From positions 26,717-90,716 of the forward strand of contig NZ_WIAD01000021.1 in the NCBI RefSeq assembly GCF_009618275.1: a DNA stretch of 64,000 bases, in the 5' to 3' direction. Position numbers and translations under genes: made by a program. The notes beneath the pieces were generated by a model. The model was not told the DNA's origin, did not search any database, and saw only the letters and a program-made list of their open reading frames with translations. Below are positions 1 to 8,624 of this stretch, piece by piece. Origin of the DNA: Roseimaritima sediminicola. Lineage in GTDB: Bacteria; Planctomycetota; Planctomycetia; Pirellulales; Pirellulaceae. Within the stretch, counting starts at the first letter, position 1. Each line of letters starts with the position of its first letter.

Positions 1-362
1 TCCGGCAGGAGTGGGGTTACGGCCAAGAGGAACAGCTCAGCACCGAGGAGTTGATCGCCGAGTCCTATCGCGGAATTCGTCCGGCGGCCGGCTATCCGGC
101 GTGTCCCGACCACACCGAGAAACGGATCCTGTTCGATCTGCTCGAGGCCGAGAGCAACGCTCATGTGCACCTGACCGATTCCTACGCGATGACGCCGGGC
201 GCGGCCGTCAGCGGGCTGTACTTTGCGCATCCCGAGTCGCGGTACTTCAGCGTCGACCGGGTGACGCGCGACCAGGTGCAGGCCTACGCCAAGCGTAAGG
301 GCCTGCCGCTGGGCGACGTGGAGCGGTGGTTGTCGCCAAACCTGGCGTACGATCCGGAATAG
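1..362 (+). CDS. metH: Methionine synthase MetH, C-terminal fragment (gene begins before the window)
   Basis: This open frame enters the window without a start and ends at TAG 360-362. The visible 120 residues match the C-terminal activation (AdoMet-binding) domain of cobalamin-dependent methionine synthase. Most telling is the [19 protein letters not shown] stretch, whose [12 protein letters not shown] motif binds S-adenosylmethionine during reductive reactivation. It is followed by the conserved [14 protein letters not shown] and HPESRYF segments. The enzyme methylates homocysteine to methionine in the cytoplasm using methylcobalamin and methyltetrahydrofolate. The substrate-binding domains, and any cobalamin riboswitch, lie outside the window. 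Family assignment is firm. Confidence 0.93.
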   Translation, partial: RQEWGYGQEEQLSTEELIAESYRGIRPAAGYPACPDHTEKRILFDLLEAESNAHVHLTDSYAMTPGAAVSGLYFAHPESRYFSVDRVTRDQVQAYAKRKGLPLGDVERWLSPNLAYDPE

Positions 363-396
363 GCGGGCGATCCGGAACAGGCGGGCGATCCGGAAC
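343..396. repeat. Tandem 18-bp repeat across the metH stop codon
   Basis: The last 18 bp of metH (ending GATCCGGAATAG) are followed by two further copies of almost the same 18-mer. In the copies the stop TAG has become CAG and then CAA. Read in frame, the copies would encode A-G-D-P-E-Q twice after A-Y-D-P-E-stop. This is seen directly and looks like slippage or tandem duplication at the 3' end. Confidence 0.8.
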
Positions 397-531
397 AACT
401 GGACGGACCCGCTGCGGCGGACCGGGTTTCTGTCCGGCGGGGGGAAGGGTGGCCGCAGCGCGGACGCTCGGCCCCCAAAGCGGAGCTATGTTTGCGAAAG
501 CATCCGTTGAACCAGATGACTCGCAAGCCGC

Positions 532-1608
532 ATGACCCAGCCGCAGGCAACCAATCGTCGCATCGTCGAACTCGATGCCCTCCGCGCCCTGGCCGCCATC
601 AATCTGGTGCTGTTTCACTTCACGCACGTGTATGCGGTGAAGTTCGGCTACACCGCGCCGCTGGGCTTTGAATGGCCCTACGGCGCGTATGGCGTGGAGA
701 TGTTTTTTATTCTCAGCGGCTTTGTCAACGCGATGTCGCTGCTGCGACGCGGCCAGCCGGGCAATTTTCTGTTGGCTCGCTTGATCCGCATCGCGCCGAT
801 CTTTTGGGTCGCGATCTTTGCCAACATGTGGTTCCTGAGCATGGCTCCGCTGGACTCGCAAACCGTCTCGCCGGGTCAGTGGCTAGCGAATCTGACGTTG
901 ATGCCGCGGATCGCCGGCTACGAATGCGTCGATCCGGTGATGTGGACGCTGCAGATCGAGATGCTGTTCTATCTGATCCTGGCCGGTTTGTTCGTGTCCG
1001 GGGCCCTCGGGCGGCCGGCGATCACGTGGTCGGTGCTGGTCGGCATGTCCCTCTTGGTGTGTCCGCTGCACGACGCTTGGCAAGCGGCCGGCAGCGACGG
1101 CCTGTTGGTCGCTGCGGTGGGGCTGCTGCGGCGGGTGCTGCTGTTGGATTTCCTTCCGCTGTTCGCGATCGGGTATCTGCTGTACCTGGTCAAAATCGGT
1201 CAGGGCAATCGCTGGCGGAACCTGGCCGGCATGTTCGCCGCGGCGGTGGTGTTTCATCAGATCGACCACGGCAAACACAACCCTGTGGCGACGGCCCTGA
1301 TCGTGGGGCTCGTCGCCGCCTCGGCGTACGGCAAACTGCCGGTGCTGCGGCTGCGGTTCTTCGTGTTCATCAGCACGATCTCCTACGCGCTGTACCTGTT
1401 CCACAACAATCTGGGCTGTGTGTTGATCCAGCGTTTTGATCATGCCGGCGTGCCGCCGGTGGCGGCCCTGGCCATCGTCCTGGCATTCACCTTCGCCCTG
1501 GCGACGTTGATCACGACGCGAGTCGAACAACCGCTGTCGCGGTATCTGCGAGCGAAGTTCCTGGACGCCCGCGTGGCAAAAAGCAAAGCGGCCAATGCAC
1601 CGGCGTAG
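532..1608 (+). CDS. Acyltransferase 3 family membrane protein (OafA/YrhL-like)
   Basis: A 358-residue polytopic inner-membrane protein of the acyltransferase-3 family, which O-acylates cell-envelope polysaccharides or lipids. The N-terminus carries the family signature RRIVELDALRALAAINLVLF followed by HFTHVY, where the first His is the likely catalytic residue. Next come FFILSGFV and FLLARLIRIAPIFWV, the conserved arginine-containing loop. About ten hydrophobic segments follow and the C-terminus is short and basic. ATG at 532 gives the complete family start. The neighbour lpxK, 95 bp downstream on the same strand, suggests an envelope/LPS context, but the substrate is unknown. The stop codon lies inside a dispersed hairpin element (1605-1628). 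Confidence 0.88.
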   Translation: MTQPQATNRRIVELDALRALAAINLVLFHFTHVYAVKFGYTAPLGFEWPYGAYGVEMFFILSGFVNAMSLLRRGQPGNFLLARLIRIAPIFWVAIFANMWFLSMAPLDSQTVSPGQWLANLTLMPRIAGYECVDPVMWTLQIEMLFYLILAGLFVSGALGRPAITWSVLVGMSLLVCPLHDAWQAAGSDGLLVAAVGLLRRVLLLDFLPLFAIGYLLYLVKIGQGNRWRNLAGMFAAAVVFHQIDHGKHNPVATALIVGLVAASAYGKLPVLRLRFFVFISTISYALYLFHNNLGCVLIQRFDHAGVPPVAALAIVLAFTFALATLITTRVEQPLSRYLRAKFLDARVAKSKAANAPA

Positions 1609-1628
1609 CCGAAGTCGCCAGACTTTGG
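1605..1628 (+). repeat. Stop-codon-anchored hairpin element, copy A
   Basis: This 24-bp element reads G-TAG-C, a short linker, then stem AAGTC, loop GCCA, stem GACTT and TGG. Its TAG (1606-1608) is the stop codon of the acyltransferase gene. The same element recurs at 4705-4728, 38271-38294, 46844-46867 (degenerate), 47231-47254 (minus) and 56892-56915 (minus). Copies A and 47231 have G-C where copies at 38271 and 56892 have C-G at the same stem position, so pairing is preserved. Confidence 0.75.
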
Positions 1629-1703
1629 AAAACTACGTTTCGAAAGCGGAATCGCGCCGCGTCGCCGCTGGTCGATTGGGACCGCCGGCGGTAGGCTCTG
1701 GGC

Positions 1704-2771
1704 ATGGACTACCACCGCTTGATGAACGGCACGCGACGCGATCCGCTGGCATACCTGCTGCGCGGTGTTTTGCGCAGCGCGTCCGGGGTCTACGGTGTGG
1801 GCGTTCGTCTCCGCAATCGCCGCTACGACCGTGGGGGCGGCCGCGATCCCATCACCCGTTTAGAAGTCCCCGTGATCTCGGTCGGCAACCTGACCACCGG
1901 CGGAACGGGCAAGACGCCGCTGGTGGCCTATCTCGCGCGGCTGCTGCGCGAGCAGGGGCTGCGCGTCGCCTTGGTCAGCCGAGGCTACGGTCGCGGCGAA
2001 GCGGCCCTGAACGACGAAGCCCTGGAACTGGAGCAGCGTTTGCCCGACGTGCCCCACGTGCAGGACCCGGACCGCGTGGCCGCGGCCACGGTGGCCGTCG
2101 AGGAACTGGACACGCAGGTCGTGCTGATGGACGACGGATTCCAGCATCGGCGGCTGTACCGCGACCTGGACATCGTCGTCATCGATGCCACCTGTCCCTT
2201 TGGTTATGGGTACCTGCTGCCTCGCGGAATGCTGCGCGAACCCCTCTCCTCGATCGCCCGCGCCGACGTGGCCGTGCTGTCGCGAAGCAACCTGGTGACG
2301 GCCGCAGAGCGCGAGCGGATTCGTGACGCTTATCTCGGGCGGAATCCGGAACTATTGTGGGTCGAAGCCGAACACCGGCCGGGCCGGCTGGTCGACGATC
2401 GCGGCCGCAGCGAGCCGCTCGAAGCGATTCGCGGGAAACGTGTGTTGGCGTTCTGCGGGATTGGCAACCCGGCGGCTTTCTCGCAAACCATCGCTGACTG
2501 TGGGGCCGACGTGGCCGACCTGAAAACGCTGGCCGATCATGCTCGCTACGACGCCCCCGCGATGCAGTCCTTGCAGGAATGGGCTCGGCAACATCAGAAT
2601 GCGGCTGGCCAAAGGATCGACCGAGTGCTGTGCACGCAGAAGGATCTGGTCAAAGTGCGGGCCGGGCAAATCGGCGGCTTGCCGCTGCAGGCGGTGCAGA
2701 TTGAACTGCACATCGCCGACGCGGAGCCGTTGGTGCAGCGTCTCGAGCAAACCGTCAATCCAACGGGATGA
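1704..2771 (+). CDS. lpxK: Tetraacyldisaccharide 4'-kinase LpxK
   Basis: A 355-residue protein that phosphorylates the 4' position of the tetraacyldisaccharide-1-phosphate lipid A precursor at the inner membrane, the sixth step of the Raetz pathway. The N-terminus has a basic, moderately hydrophobic anchor. It is followed by VISVGNLTTGGTGKTP (Walker A P-loop, around residues 54-69), ALVSRGYGR, DPDRVAAA, and VVLMDDGFQHRRL (the DDGFQH signature containing the catalytic aspartate). FCGIGNP marks the C-terminal domain. Length is normal for the family. The ATG at 1704 is used, although a second ATG lies seven codons downstream. Its presence shows that this planctomycete makes a lipid A outer membrane component. 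Confidence 0.93.
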   Translation: MDYHRLMNGTRRDPLAYLLRGVLRSASGVYGVGVRLRNRRYDRGGGRDPITRLEVPVISVGNLTTGGTGKTPLVAYLARLLREQGLRVALVSRGYGRGEAALNDEALELEQRLPDVPHVQDPDRVAAATVAVEELDTQVVLMDDGFQHRRLYRDLDIVVIDATCPFGYGYLLPRGMLREPLSSIARADVAVLSRSNLVTAAERERIRDAYLGRNPELLWVEAEHRPGRLVDDRGRSEPLEAIRGKRVLAFCGIGNPAAFSQTIADCGADVADLKTLADHARYDAPAMQSLQEWARQHQNAAGQRIDRVLCTQKDLVKVRAGQIGGLPLQAVQIELHIADAEPLVQRLEQTVNPTG

Positions 2772-3145
<374 letters not shown>

Positions 3146-4708
3146 ATGCGTACACGTTTTGCTCCCAGTCCGACCGGTTACCTGCACATTGGAGGCGTGC
3201 GAACGGCTCTGTTCAATTGGTTGTTGGCTCGTCAGAGCGGCGGCCAGTTCGTGCTGCGGATCGACGACACCGACCAACAGCGGAACGTCGCCGAAGCGCT
3301 CGAGCCGATCCTCGAAGGCTTCCGCTGGCTGGGCATGGACTGGGACGAGGGCCCGGGTGTCGAAGGGCCGTATGGTCCGTACTACCAGTCGCAGCGGGGC
3401 GAGCTGTACAAGGCGGCTGCGGCCAAATTGATTGCCGAGGGACACGCCTACCGCGATTACAGCACCACCGAGGAACTGCAGCAGCAGCGGCAGGAAGCCG
3501 AGAAGGCGGGGCGGACGTTCGTCTATGACCGCCGCTGGATGGCCGAAGACGACGCCGCGGCGGCTCGCTTCGAAGCCGAAGGCCGGACGCACGTGGTCCG
3601 GCTGAAGATGCCGCGCGAGGGCGAGTGCGTGATCCAGGACGCGGTCCGCGGCGAAGTCCGCGTGCAGTGGGCCAGCGAACAGGACCACGTGATCCAGCGC
3701 GCCGACGGCAGCTGTCTGTATCACTTGGCCAGCGTCGTCGACGACCACGCCATGCAGATCACCCACGTGGTCCGGGCCGAAGAGCATCTGCCCAACACGC
3801 CGCGTCAGGTCTTCATCGCCCAGTCGCTGGGGTACGAGCTGCCGGAGTACGCGCACCTGCCCTACGTGGCCGAGCCGGCCGGAACGGCTAAGCTGAGCAA
3901 GCGGAAGCTCGCCAAATACCTGAAGAACCCGGAGTTCGCCCAGCTGATGAAGCACGGCCAGGCGATCGCCGAGCGAAGCGGGATGACGGTCGACGAGGCG
4001 ACGTTCAATCCGGTGATCGTCGACTTCTACCGCGAAGTCGGTTTTTTGCCCGACGCCGTGCTGAATTACCTGCTGCTGCTGGGCTGGTCGCTGGACGGCG
4101 AAACCGAACACTTCGACCGCGAGTCGATGATCAAGCTGTTTTCCCTGACGCGGGTGAATAAGGCTCCGGCCAGTTTCGACCCTCAGAAGCTGCTGGCCTT
4201 TCAAGCCAACTGGATGCAGTCGCTGGAACGCAAACGCAAGGTCGCCATGGTGCTGCCGTACCTGCAGGCCGCCGATTTGGTCAGCGATCCGCCGCCCTGC
4301 GACATCGCCGATCGCCTGGGTGGCATCGTCGAAGCGGCTGGAGACCGGATCAAAGTCGCCGGAGACATCCTGGACTTCGACTACATGTTCCTGCCGGCCG
4401 ACCAGCTCGAGTACGAAGACAAAGCGTTCCAGAAGCGATTGGTGAAACCCGCCGAGGCGGGCGAGTTGTTGCAGAAGTACAGCCAGACGCTCGAGGATGT
4501 CCAGCCGTTTGAGGCCGATTCGATCGAGGTGGGGCTGAAGCAGTTCTGCGCCGACCAGGACATCAAGATCGGTCAGATCATCCACGCCCTACGGGTCGCG
4601 ACGACGGGCCGAGCCGCCGGCTTCGGGATGTTCGAGACGCTACAGATCCTGGGCCGCGAAGAAGTCCAAACCCGCATCGACCGCGCCCTGGCCCAGCTCG
4701 AGGCGTAG
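3146..4708 (+). CDS. gltX: Glutamate-tRNA ligase
   Basis: A 520-residue class I aminoacyl-tRNA synthetase that charges tRNA-Glu. The protein opens with [20 protein letters not shown], where the HIGG-type signature is LHIGG. It continues with FVLRIDDTD and the KMSKS-class loop KLSKR at residues 249-253. The C-terminal anticodon-binding region (residues about 330-520) is present, so the gene is complete. It is slightly longer than a typical bacterial GluRS. The start ATG follows a CCAACAA heptamer satellite with no Shine-Dalgarno site, and the stop TAG 4706-4708 falls inside a dispersed hairpin element. Both gene ends are therefore defined by repeats. A long antisense frame across this gene is a by-product of repeats and codon bias. 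Confidence 0.96.
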   Translation: MRTRFAPSPTGYLHIGGVRTALFNWLLARQSGGQFVLRIDDTDQQRNVAEALEPILEGFRWLGMDWDEGPGVEGPYGPYYQSQRGELYKAAAAKLIAEGHAYRDYSTTEELQQQRQEAEKAGRTFVYDRRWMAEDDAAAARFEAEGRTHVVRLKMPREGECVIQDAVRGEVRVQWASEQDHVIQRADGSCLYHLASVVDDHAMQITHVVRAEEHLPNTPRQVFIAQSLGYELPEYAHLPYVAEPAGTAKLSKRKLAKYLKNPEFAQLMKHGQAIAERSGMTVDEATFNPVIVDFYREVGFLPDAVLNYLLLLGWSLDGETEHFDRESMIKLFSLTRVNKAPASFDPQKLLAFQANWMQSLERKRKVAMVLPYLQAADLVSDPPPCDIADRLGGIVEAAGDRIKVAGDILDFDYMFLPADQLEYEDKAFQKRLVKPAEAGELLQKYSQTLEDVQPFEADSIEVGLKQFCADQDIKIGQIIHALRVATTGRAAGFGMFETLQILGREEVQTRIDRALAQLEA

Positions 4709-5209
<501 letters not shown>

Positions 5210-5782
5210 GTGCTTGAAATCGAATTAAAATTCCCGCTGGACGATGCGGAGCGCTTGCGCCAGCAGGTGCTCGAACTGGGCGGCAGTGTGGCCGGACCGC
5301 GGCAGCAGCACCGCGATACCTACTACGCGCATCCCTGTCGCGATTTCAAGAAAACCACCGAAGCGCTGCGGATCCGCGGGATCGATGGCCATTACCATAT
5401 CACTTACAAGGGGCCCAAGCAGGCCAGTCAGGTCAAGACGCGGCAGGAACTGGAGTGGTCGCTCGGGCCCGACGACGCCCGCGGCGAGAAGATGACTGCC
5501 GTGTTGGAAGCCTTGGGTTTCCGGCCGGTGGCGACCGTAGAGAAGTTTCGGGAAACGCTGGAAATCCACTGGGATGGTTTGGTCTTGGAAGTGACGCTGG
5601 ACGAAGTGAACGGTGTGGGCTGGTATGCCGAGATCGAGGCCATCGCGGCCGATCAAGCGGCGGTTGCCACCGCTCGCGAGGCCGTTTTGTCGCTTGCCCG
5701 GCGGCTAGGGTTGACGCAGCCGGAGCCACGTAGCTATTTGAACCTACTACTAAATGCGGAAAATCTTGACGCAAAAGATTGA
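5210..5782 (+). CDS. CYTH domain protein (class IV adenylate cyclase / triphosphatase-like)
   Basis: A 190-residue protein. The frame is open much further upstream through repeats, but homology begins at the GTG at 5210, which gives VLEIELKFPL. This contains the ExExK signature (E-I-E-L-K) that defines CYTH proteins. Further charged strands typical of the eight-stranded triphosphate tunnel follow: TEALRIRGID, YHITYKGPK, LEWSL, EKFRETLEI and LVLEVTLDEV. Members hydrolyse inorganic triphosphate or thiamine triphosphate, or act as class IV (CyaB-type) adenylate cyclases; sequence alone does not decide between these. No Shine-Dalgarno site is obvious, and the start sits right after a degenerate hairpin element. 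Confidence 0.85.
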   Translation: MLEIELKFPLDDAERLRQQVLELGGSVAGPRQQHRDTYYAHPCRDFKKTTEALRIRGIDGHYHITYKGPKQASQVKTRQELEWSLGPDDARGEKMTAVLEALGFRPVATVEKFRETLEIHWDGLVLEVTLDEVNGVGWYAEIEAIAADQAAVATAREAVLSLARRLGLTQPEPRSYLNLLLNAENLDAKD

Positions 5783-5808
5783 CGCAGGCTGTGCCGGCTA
5801 CCTAGATT
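5779..5808 (+). promoter_or_regulatory. Possible sigma-70 type promoter for the CCNGC protein
   Basis: TTGACG (5779-5784) and TAGATT (5803-5808) are separated by 18 bp, about 40 bp upstream of the next start codon. The -35 hexamer overlaps the stop codon of the CYTH gene. This is a visual match only. Confidence 0.3.
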
Positions 5809-5847
5809 GACGGTGTTTGCTTTCTACCTACTTTGGGAAAACTAAAA

Positions 5848-6306
5848 ATGAAAAAGATGATTGGATCGATTTTCGGCGTCGCGTTGGTTGCCTGCGCCAC
5901 GGTCTGGGCGACCGAGCCGAAATTGGACGACGTCAAGTGCGTGGTCGCTTCGCGGAACGCCAGCGCCGATAAGTCGGCCGACTATAAAGAAGGCAAAGTT
6001 TTCTTCTGCTGCAACGGTTGCAAAGGTAAGTTCGAGAAAGCTCCGGAAAAGTTCACCGCCAAAGCCAATCACCAGTTGGTCGCCACCGAGCAGTACGAAG
6101 AGACCGCTTGCCCGATCAGCGGCCGTGACCTGAATCCGGAAACCAAGACCAAAGTCGCCGGCGTGGAAGTCGCTTTCTGCTGCAACGGCTGCAAGGGCAA
6201 AGTGGAAAAAGCCGAAGGCAAAGAGAAGATCGAATTGGTCTTCGGTGAAAAGGCCTTCAAGAAGGGCTTCAAGCCCGCCGAAGCCGACGAGCCCTCGGAA
6301 GGCTAA
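5848..6306 (+). CDS. Secreted small protein with duplicated CCNGC (YHS/TRASH-like) metal-binding motifs
   Basis: A 152-residue protein. ATG 5848 starts a clear signal peptide (MKKMIGSIFGVALVACATVWA) after the purine-rich GGGAAAAC; a TTG 15 bp upstream is the alternative. The mature part contains two near-identical modules, KVFFCCNGCKGKFEKAPEKF and VAFCCNGCKGKVEKAEGK, each about 45-50 residues apart and preceded by a lone Cys (DDVKCVV, ETACPIS). The arrangement resembles YHS/TRASH-like heavy-metal-binding modules, so periplasmic metal (copper or similar) binding is inferred. I know of planctomycete secreted proteins of this style but cannot name a characterised family. It stands alone, convergent with the uvsE gene. 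Confidence 0.8.
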   Translation: MKKMIGSIFGVALVACATVWATEPKLDDVKCVVASRNASADKSADYKEGKVFFCCNGCKGKFEKAPEKFTAKANHQLVATEQYEETACPISGRDLNPETKTKVAGVEVAFCCNGCKGKVEKAEGKEKIELVFGEKAFKKGFKPAEADEPSEG

Positions 6307-6345
6307 GCGCTTCGAATCGAACAGCGTGCTCAGAACGAACGGGGA

Positions 6346-6382
6346 TTGCCGAAAGCGAACCGCCCGGGTTCACTTTCGGCAA
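6346..6382. terminator. 16-bp inverted repeat between convergent genes
   Basis: The arms TTGCCGAAAGCGAACC (6346-6361) and GGTTCACTTTCGGCAA (6367-6382) pair at 15 of 16 positions with a 5-nt loop. It lies between the CCNGC protein and the minus-strand uvsE gene, whose stop codon (6370-6372) is in the right arm. There is no T-tract, so factor-independent termination is uncertain. A bidirectional stop or mRNA-protecting hairpin is possible. Confidence 0.5.
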
Positions 6383-7566
6383 ACCGGTTCGTTCGGTGCT
6401 TTCTTCTGCTCCGCGATCAATCGTTGCTTCTCGGCCTTGCTCAAGGCTTTGATCGCCAGCTCCCGCTTCAGCGCCGCACTGCGGTGAGGATGCGTTTCTT
6501 GATACAGCACGCGGACCGGCAGCCGGCTGCGGGTGTAGCGCGAAGCCTTGCCGGCGTTGTGCTGCGCTAGCCGCCGCGACATGTCGTTGGTGATGCCCGT
6601 GTACAGCGTGTTGTCGCCGCAGCGGAGAACGTACACCGTCCAGCGTTGGGCCAGTTGTCGCTGCAGCCGCAGCACGGCTTGCTCTTTGGCTTTGGCTTCC
6701 ACTTCCACCGTGATCGCGCGATCGCGCCAGCACTCCGGAAAGTCGGTGATATCGATGTACTCGTGGTGTCGACGCGGTTTCGGGCCCTGCCAACCTTCGA
6801 TCGGGCTCGATAGATGAAACAGCGGTTCACGGTTCCAGGTTTCCAGGGCCCCGTCGGTAGCCTGTTCGATGCTCAGCGAATCGGGCAGGCAGCGGTGATG
6901 GTGGACGTCGTAGACCAGCGGGATGTTTTCCGCCCGGCACAGCGGCAGCAGGTCTTCGGGCGTGTAGGTGACGTCGTCGTTTTCGACCGTCAGCCGCTCC
7001 CGCACCCGGTCGCTTAGTCTGGGCAGCGTCTGGGCAAATCGTTTCAGGGCGGCCGGGCGGTCGCCGTAACCGCCGCCGCCGTGGATATTGACCACGTCGG
7101 CGCCAACCCACTGCGCCACCTCGCACTGGTATTCCAGTTCCAGGATCGAACGTTCGACGACGTCCGAGTGGGGCGAGTTCAGCACCACAAACTGGTCGGG
7201 GTGGAAACAGGTGCGGATATCGTGGGCCGCCGCAAACCGGCCGCAGGCCTCGAAGGCTTCTCGGACCCGCTGGCCCTCGGGCAATTCTTCGATCGCATAG
7301 CCGCATTGGAAGTGCGTTTTCAGCGGCAGGATTTGGCTGCAGATGCGAAAGCAACCGATCGCATGGTCCGCACAGTATTCAAGAGCCGCTTGCAGGGCCG
7401 CCGCATTGGTCAGGCACAGTTCGCTCAGCCGCGCCAGGCCCTGCTCGCGAGGCATCGCACTGTTGGCCTTGACCGTCGTGTTGCGGAACTTGATCGGTTG
7501 CTCGAGGAACGTACAGCACAATCCGAGGCGAAGCGGGGCGGTGGAACGAGGAGAGCTGCGAGCCAT
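6370..7566 (-). CDS. uvsE: UV damage endonuclease UvsE fused to a C-terminal GIY-YIG nuclease domain
   Basis: A 398-residue protein. ATG 7564-7566 is chosen because it is directly followed by the UvsE N-terminus RLGLCCTFLEQPIKFRNTT; the frame runs open far upstream but through hairpin repeats only. Residues 1 to about 300 form the UvsE TIM barrel. Visible metal-ligand motifs are FHPDQFVVLNS, VVNIHGGGGYGD, LTVENDD, YDVHHHRC and RRHHEYID. The family nicks DNA 5' to UV photoproducts. Residues about 308-385 are a complete YhbQ-like GIY-YIG domain with VYVLRC, YTGITN, the catalytic-type Arg in SRRLAQHN and a downstream Glu in KRELAIK. The two nuclease modules are in one frame without a stop. The fusion is unusual, and the GIY-YIG role is unknown. 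Confidence 0.9.
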   Translation of the reverse strand: MARSSPRSTAPLRLGLCCTFLEQPIKFRNTTVKANSAMPREQGLARLSELCLTNAAALQAALEYCADHAIGCFRICSQILPLKTHFQCGYAIEELPEGQRVREAFEACGRFAAAHDIRTCFHPDQFVVLNSPHSDVVERSILELEYQCEVAQWVGADVVNIHGGGGYGDRPAALKRFAQTLPRLSDRVRERLTVENDDVTYTPEDLLPLCRAENIPLVYDVHHHRCLPDSLSIEQATDGALETWNREPLFHLSSPIEGWQGPKPRRHHEYIDITDFPECWRDRAITVEVEAKAKEQAVLRLQRQLAQRWTVYVLRCGDNTLYTGITNDMSRRLAQHNAGKASRYTRSRLPVRVLYQETHPHRSAALKRELAIKALSKAEKQRLIAEQKKAPNEPVCRK

Positions 7567-8049
7567 ACGATACAAACGGAAAAGGGAAGGGCAGAAGGGA
7601 GCCGAGGGGACGTCAGCGGCCGAGCCGCATCGTCCCTGAAGCACCATAGCCGAACGCCTACCCCGAGCCGAATGCCAAAAGCGGCATACCATTTGCGGTT
7701 TTCCTGCTGAGTCGCCTAGAGTCGCCTTTCGCTCCGCGAAAGTTTTGCGGTTTTCGCTGAGTCGCCTTTCGCTCCGCGAAAGTAGGGCCAACGATCCGCA
7801 ACTTTCGCGGAGCGAAAGGCGACGCTTGTGCAACTTTCGCGGAGCGAAAGGCGACTCTTGTACAACTTTCGCGGAGCGAAAGGCGACTCTTGCGCAACTT
7901 TCGCGGAGCGAAAGGCGACTCTTGTGCAACTTTCGCGGAGCGAAGGGCGACTCTGGCGCAACTTTCGCGGAGCGAAAGGCGACGCTTGTGCAACTTTCGC
8001 GGAGCGAAAGGCGACTCTTGCAATCCGACATCAATGGGAGAGACCAGAT
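7567..8049. repeat. Hairpin repeat array between uvsE and the YeeE cluster
   Basis: This divergent intergenic region contains nine copies of a 23-bp unit whose core CTTTCGCGGAGCGAAAG is a hairpin (stem CTTTCG/CGAAAG). Two inverted copies lie at 7721-7743 and 7761-7783. Seven forward copies start at 7801, 7833, 7865, 7897, 7929, 7961 and 7993, an exact 32-bp period. The 9-bp spacers are nearly constant, unlike CRISPR spacers. From 7567 to about 7700 no feature is seen beyond purine-rich sequence upstream of uvsE. Related hairpins recur at 9250-9346. Confidence 0.85.
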
Positions 8050-8604
8050 ATGTTCGCCGATTGTTTCCCGCTGGCGGCATCCAGCGTGGATCCGCTGCAG
8101 TATCCCGGCCCCGCCTGGTCGCCCTACCTGGTCGGTGCGCTGATTGGCGGGCTGTCGATGCTGACCTTCTACTTTTCCAACAAACCCTTGGGGGCCTCGA
8201 CGGCTTATGCACGCGTCGCCGGTATCTTGGGACTGGCGGTGGCTCGGCGGCATACCGAACGGCTGAAGTACTATCGCGACAAGCCGCCGAAGGTTGGTTG
8301 GGAGTTGATGTTGGTGGTCGCGGCAGTGGCGGGCTCCTTCCTGGCGGCTTGGAGCGGCGGCGAGCTGACCGGACGCTGGCTGCCCGAGATGTGGCAGCAG
8401 CGATTTGGTTCCGACAGCCATGTGCTGCGCGGCGTGGTGGCCTTTGCCGGCGGCACGTTGATGGCGTTTGGAGCTCGCATGGCCGGTGGCTGTACCAGCG
8501 GTCACGGGATCAGCGGCACGCTGCAGCTGGGGGTCGGATCCTGGCTCTCGGCGCTGTGTTTCTTCATCGGTGGCATTGCCGTCGCCATGTTGCTGTACGC
8601 CTAA
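8050..8604 (+). CDS. YeeE/YedE family sulfur transport protein, first subunit
   Basis: A 184-residue integral membrane protein with about five hydrophobic segments. The family hallmark GARMAGGCTSGHGISG lies near residues 138-155; its Cys is thought to relay thiosulfate or sulfide across the membrane in YeeE/TsuA-type transporters. ATG 8050 is preceded by GGGAGA. The upstream frame stays open only through the hairpin array, so the longer start is rejected. A second YeeE/YedE half follows 20 bp downstream, a common split arrangement of two adjacent half-length proteins. Together with the downstream DUF442/BLH and DsrE-like genes it points to import and handling of reduced sulfur. Confidence 0.9.
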   Translation: MFADCFPLAASSVDPLQYPGPAWSPYLVGALIGGLSMLTFYFSNKPLGASTAYARVAGILGLAVARRHTERLKYYRDKPPKVGWELMLVVAAVAGSFLAAWSGGELTGRWLPEMWQQRFGSDSHVLRGVVAFAGGTLMAFGARMAGGCTSGHGISGTLQLGVGSWLSALCFFIGGIAVAMLLYA

Positions 8605-8624
8605 AGCACTGGAGAACGTTCACC

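Noticed and set aside
7801..8015. CRISPR-like array with 32-bp period
   Set aside because: The spacers are only about 9 bp and almost constant, the repeat is a perfect hairpin, two copies are inverted, and no cas genes are present.
7828..8049. Longer start for the first YeeE protein
   Set aside because: The added residues (repeated LSRSERRL/NFRGAKGDS) are translations of the hairpin repeats.
6370..8505. 711-residue reading of the uvsE frame
   Set aside because: Residues upstream of 7566 come from the hairpin array (repeated SFAPRKL/LSLRESC) and the antisense of yeeE. UvsE homology starts at 7566.
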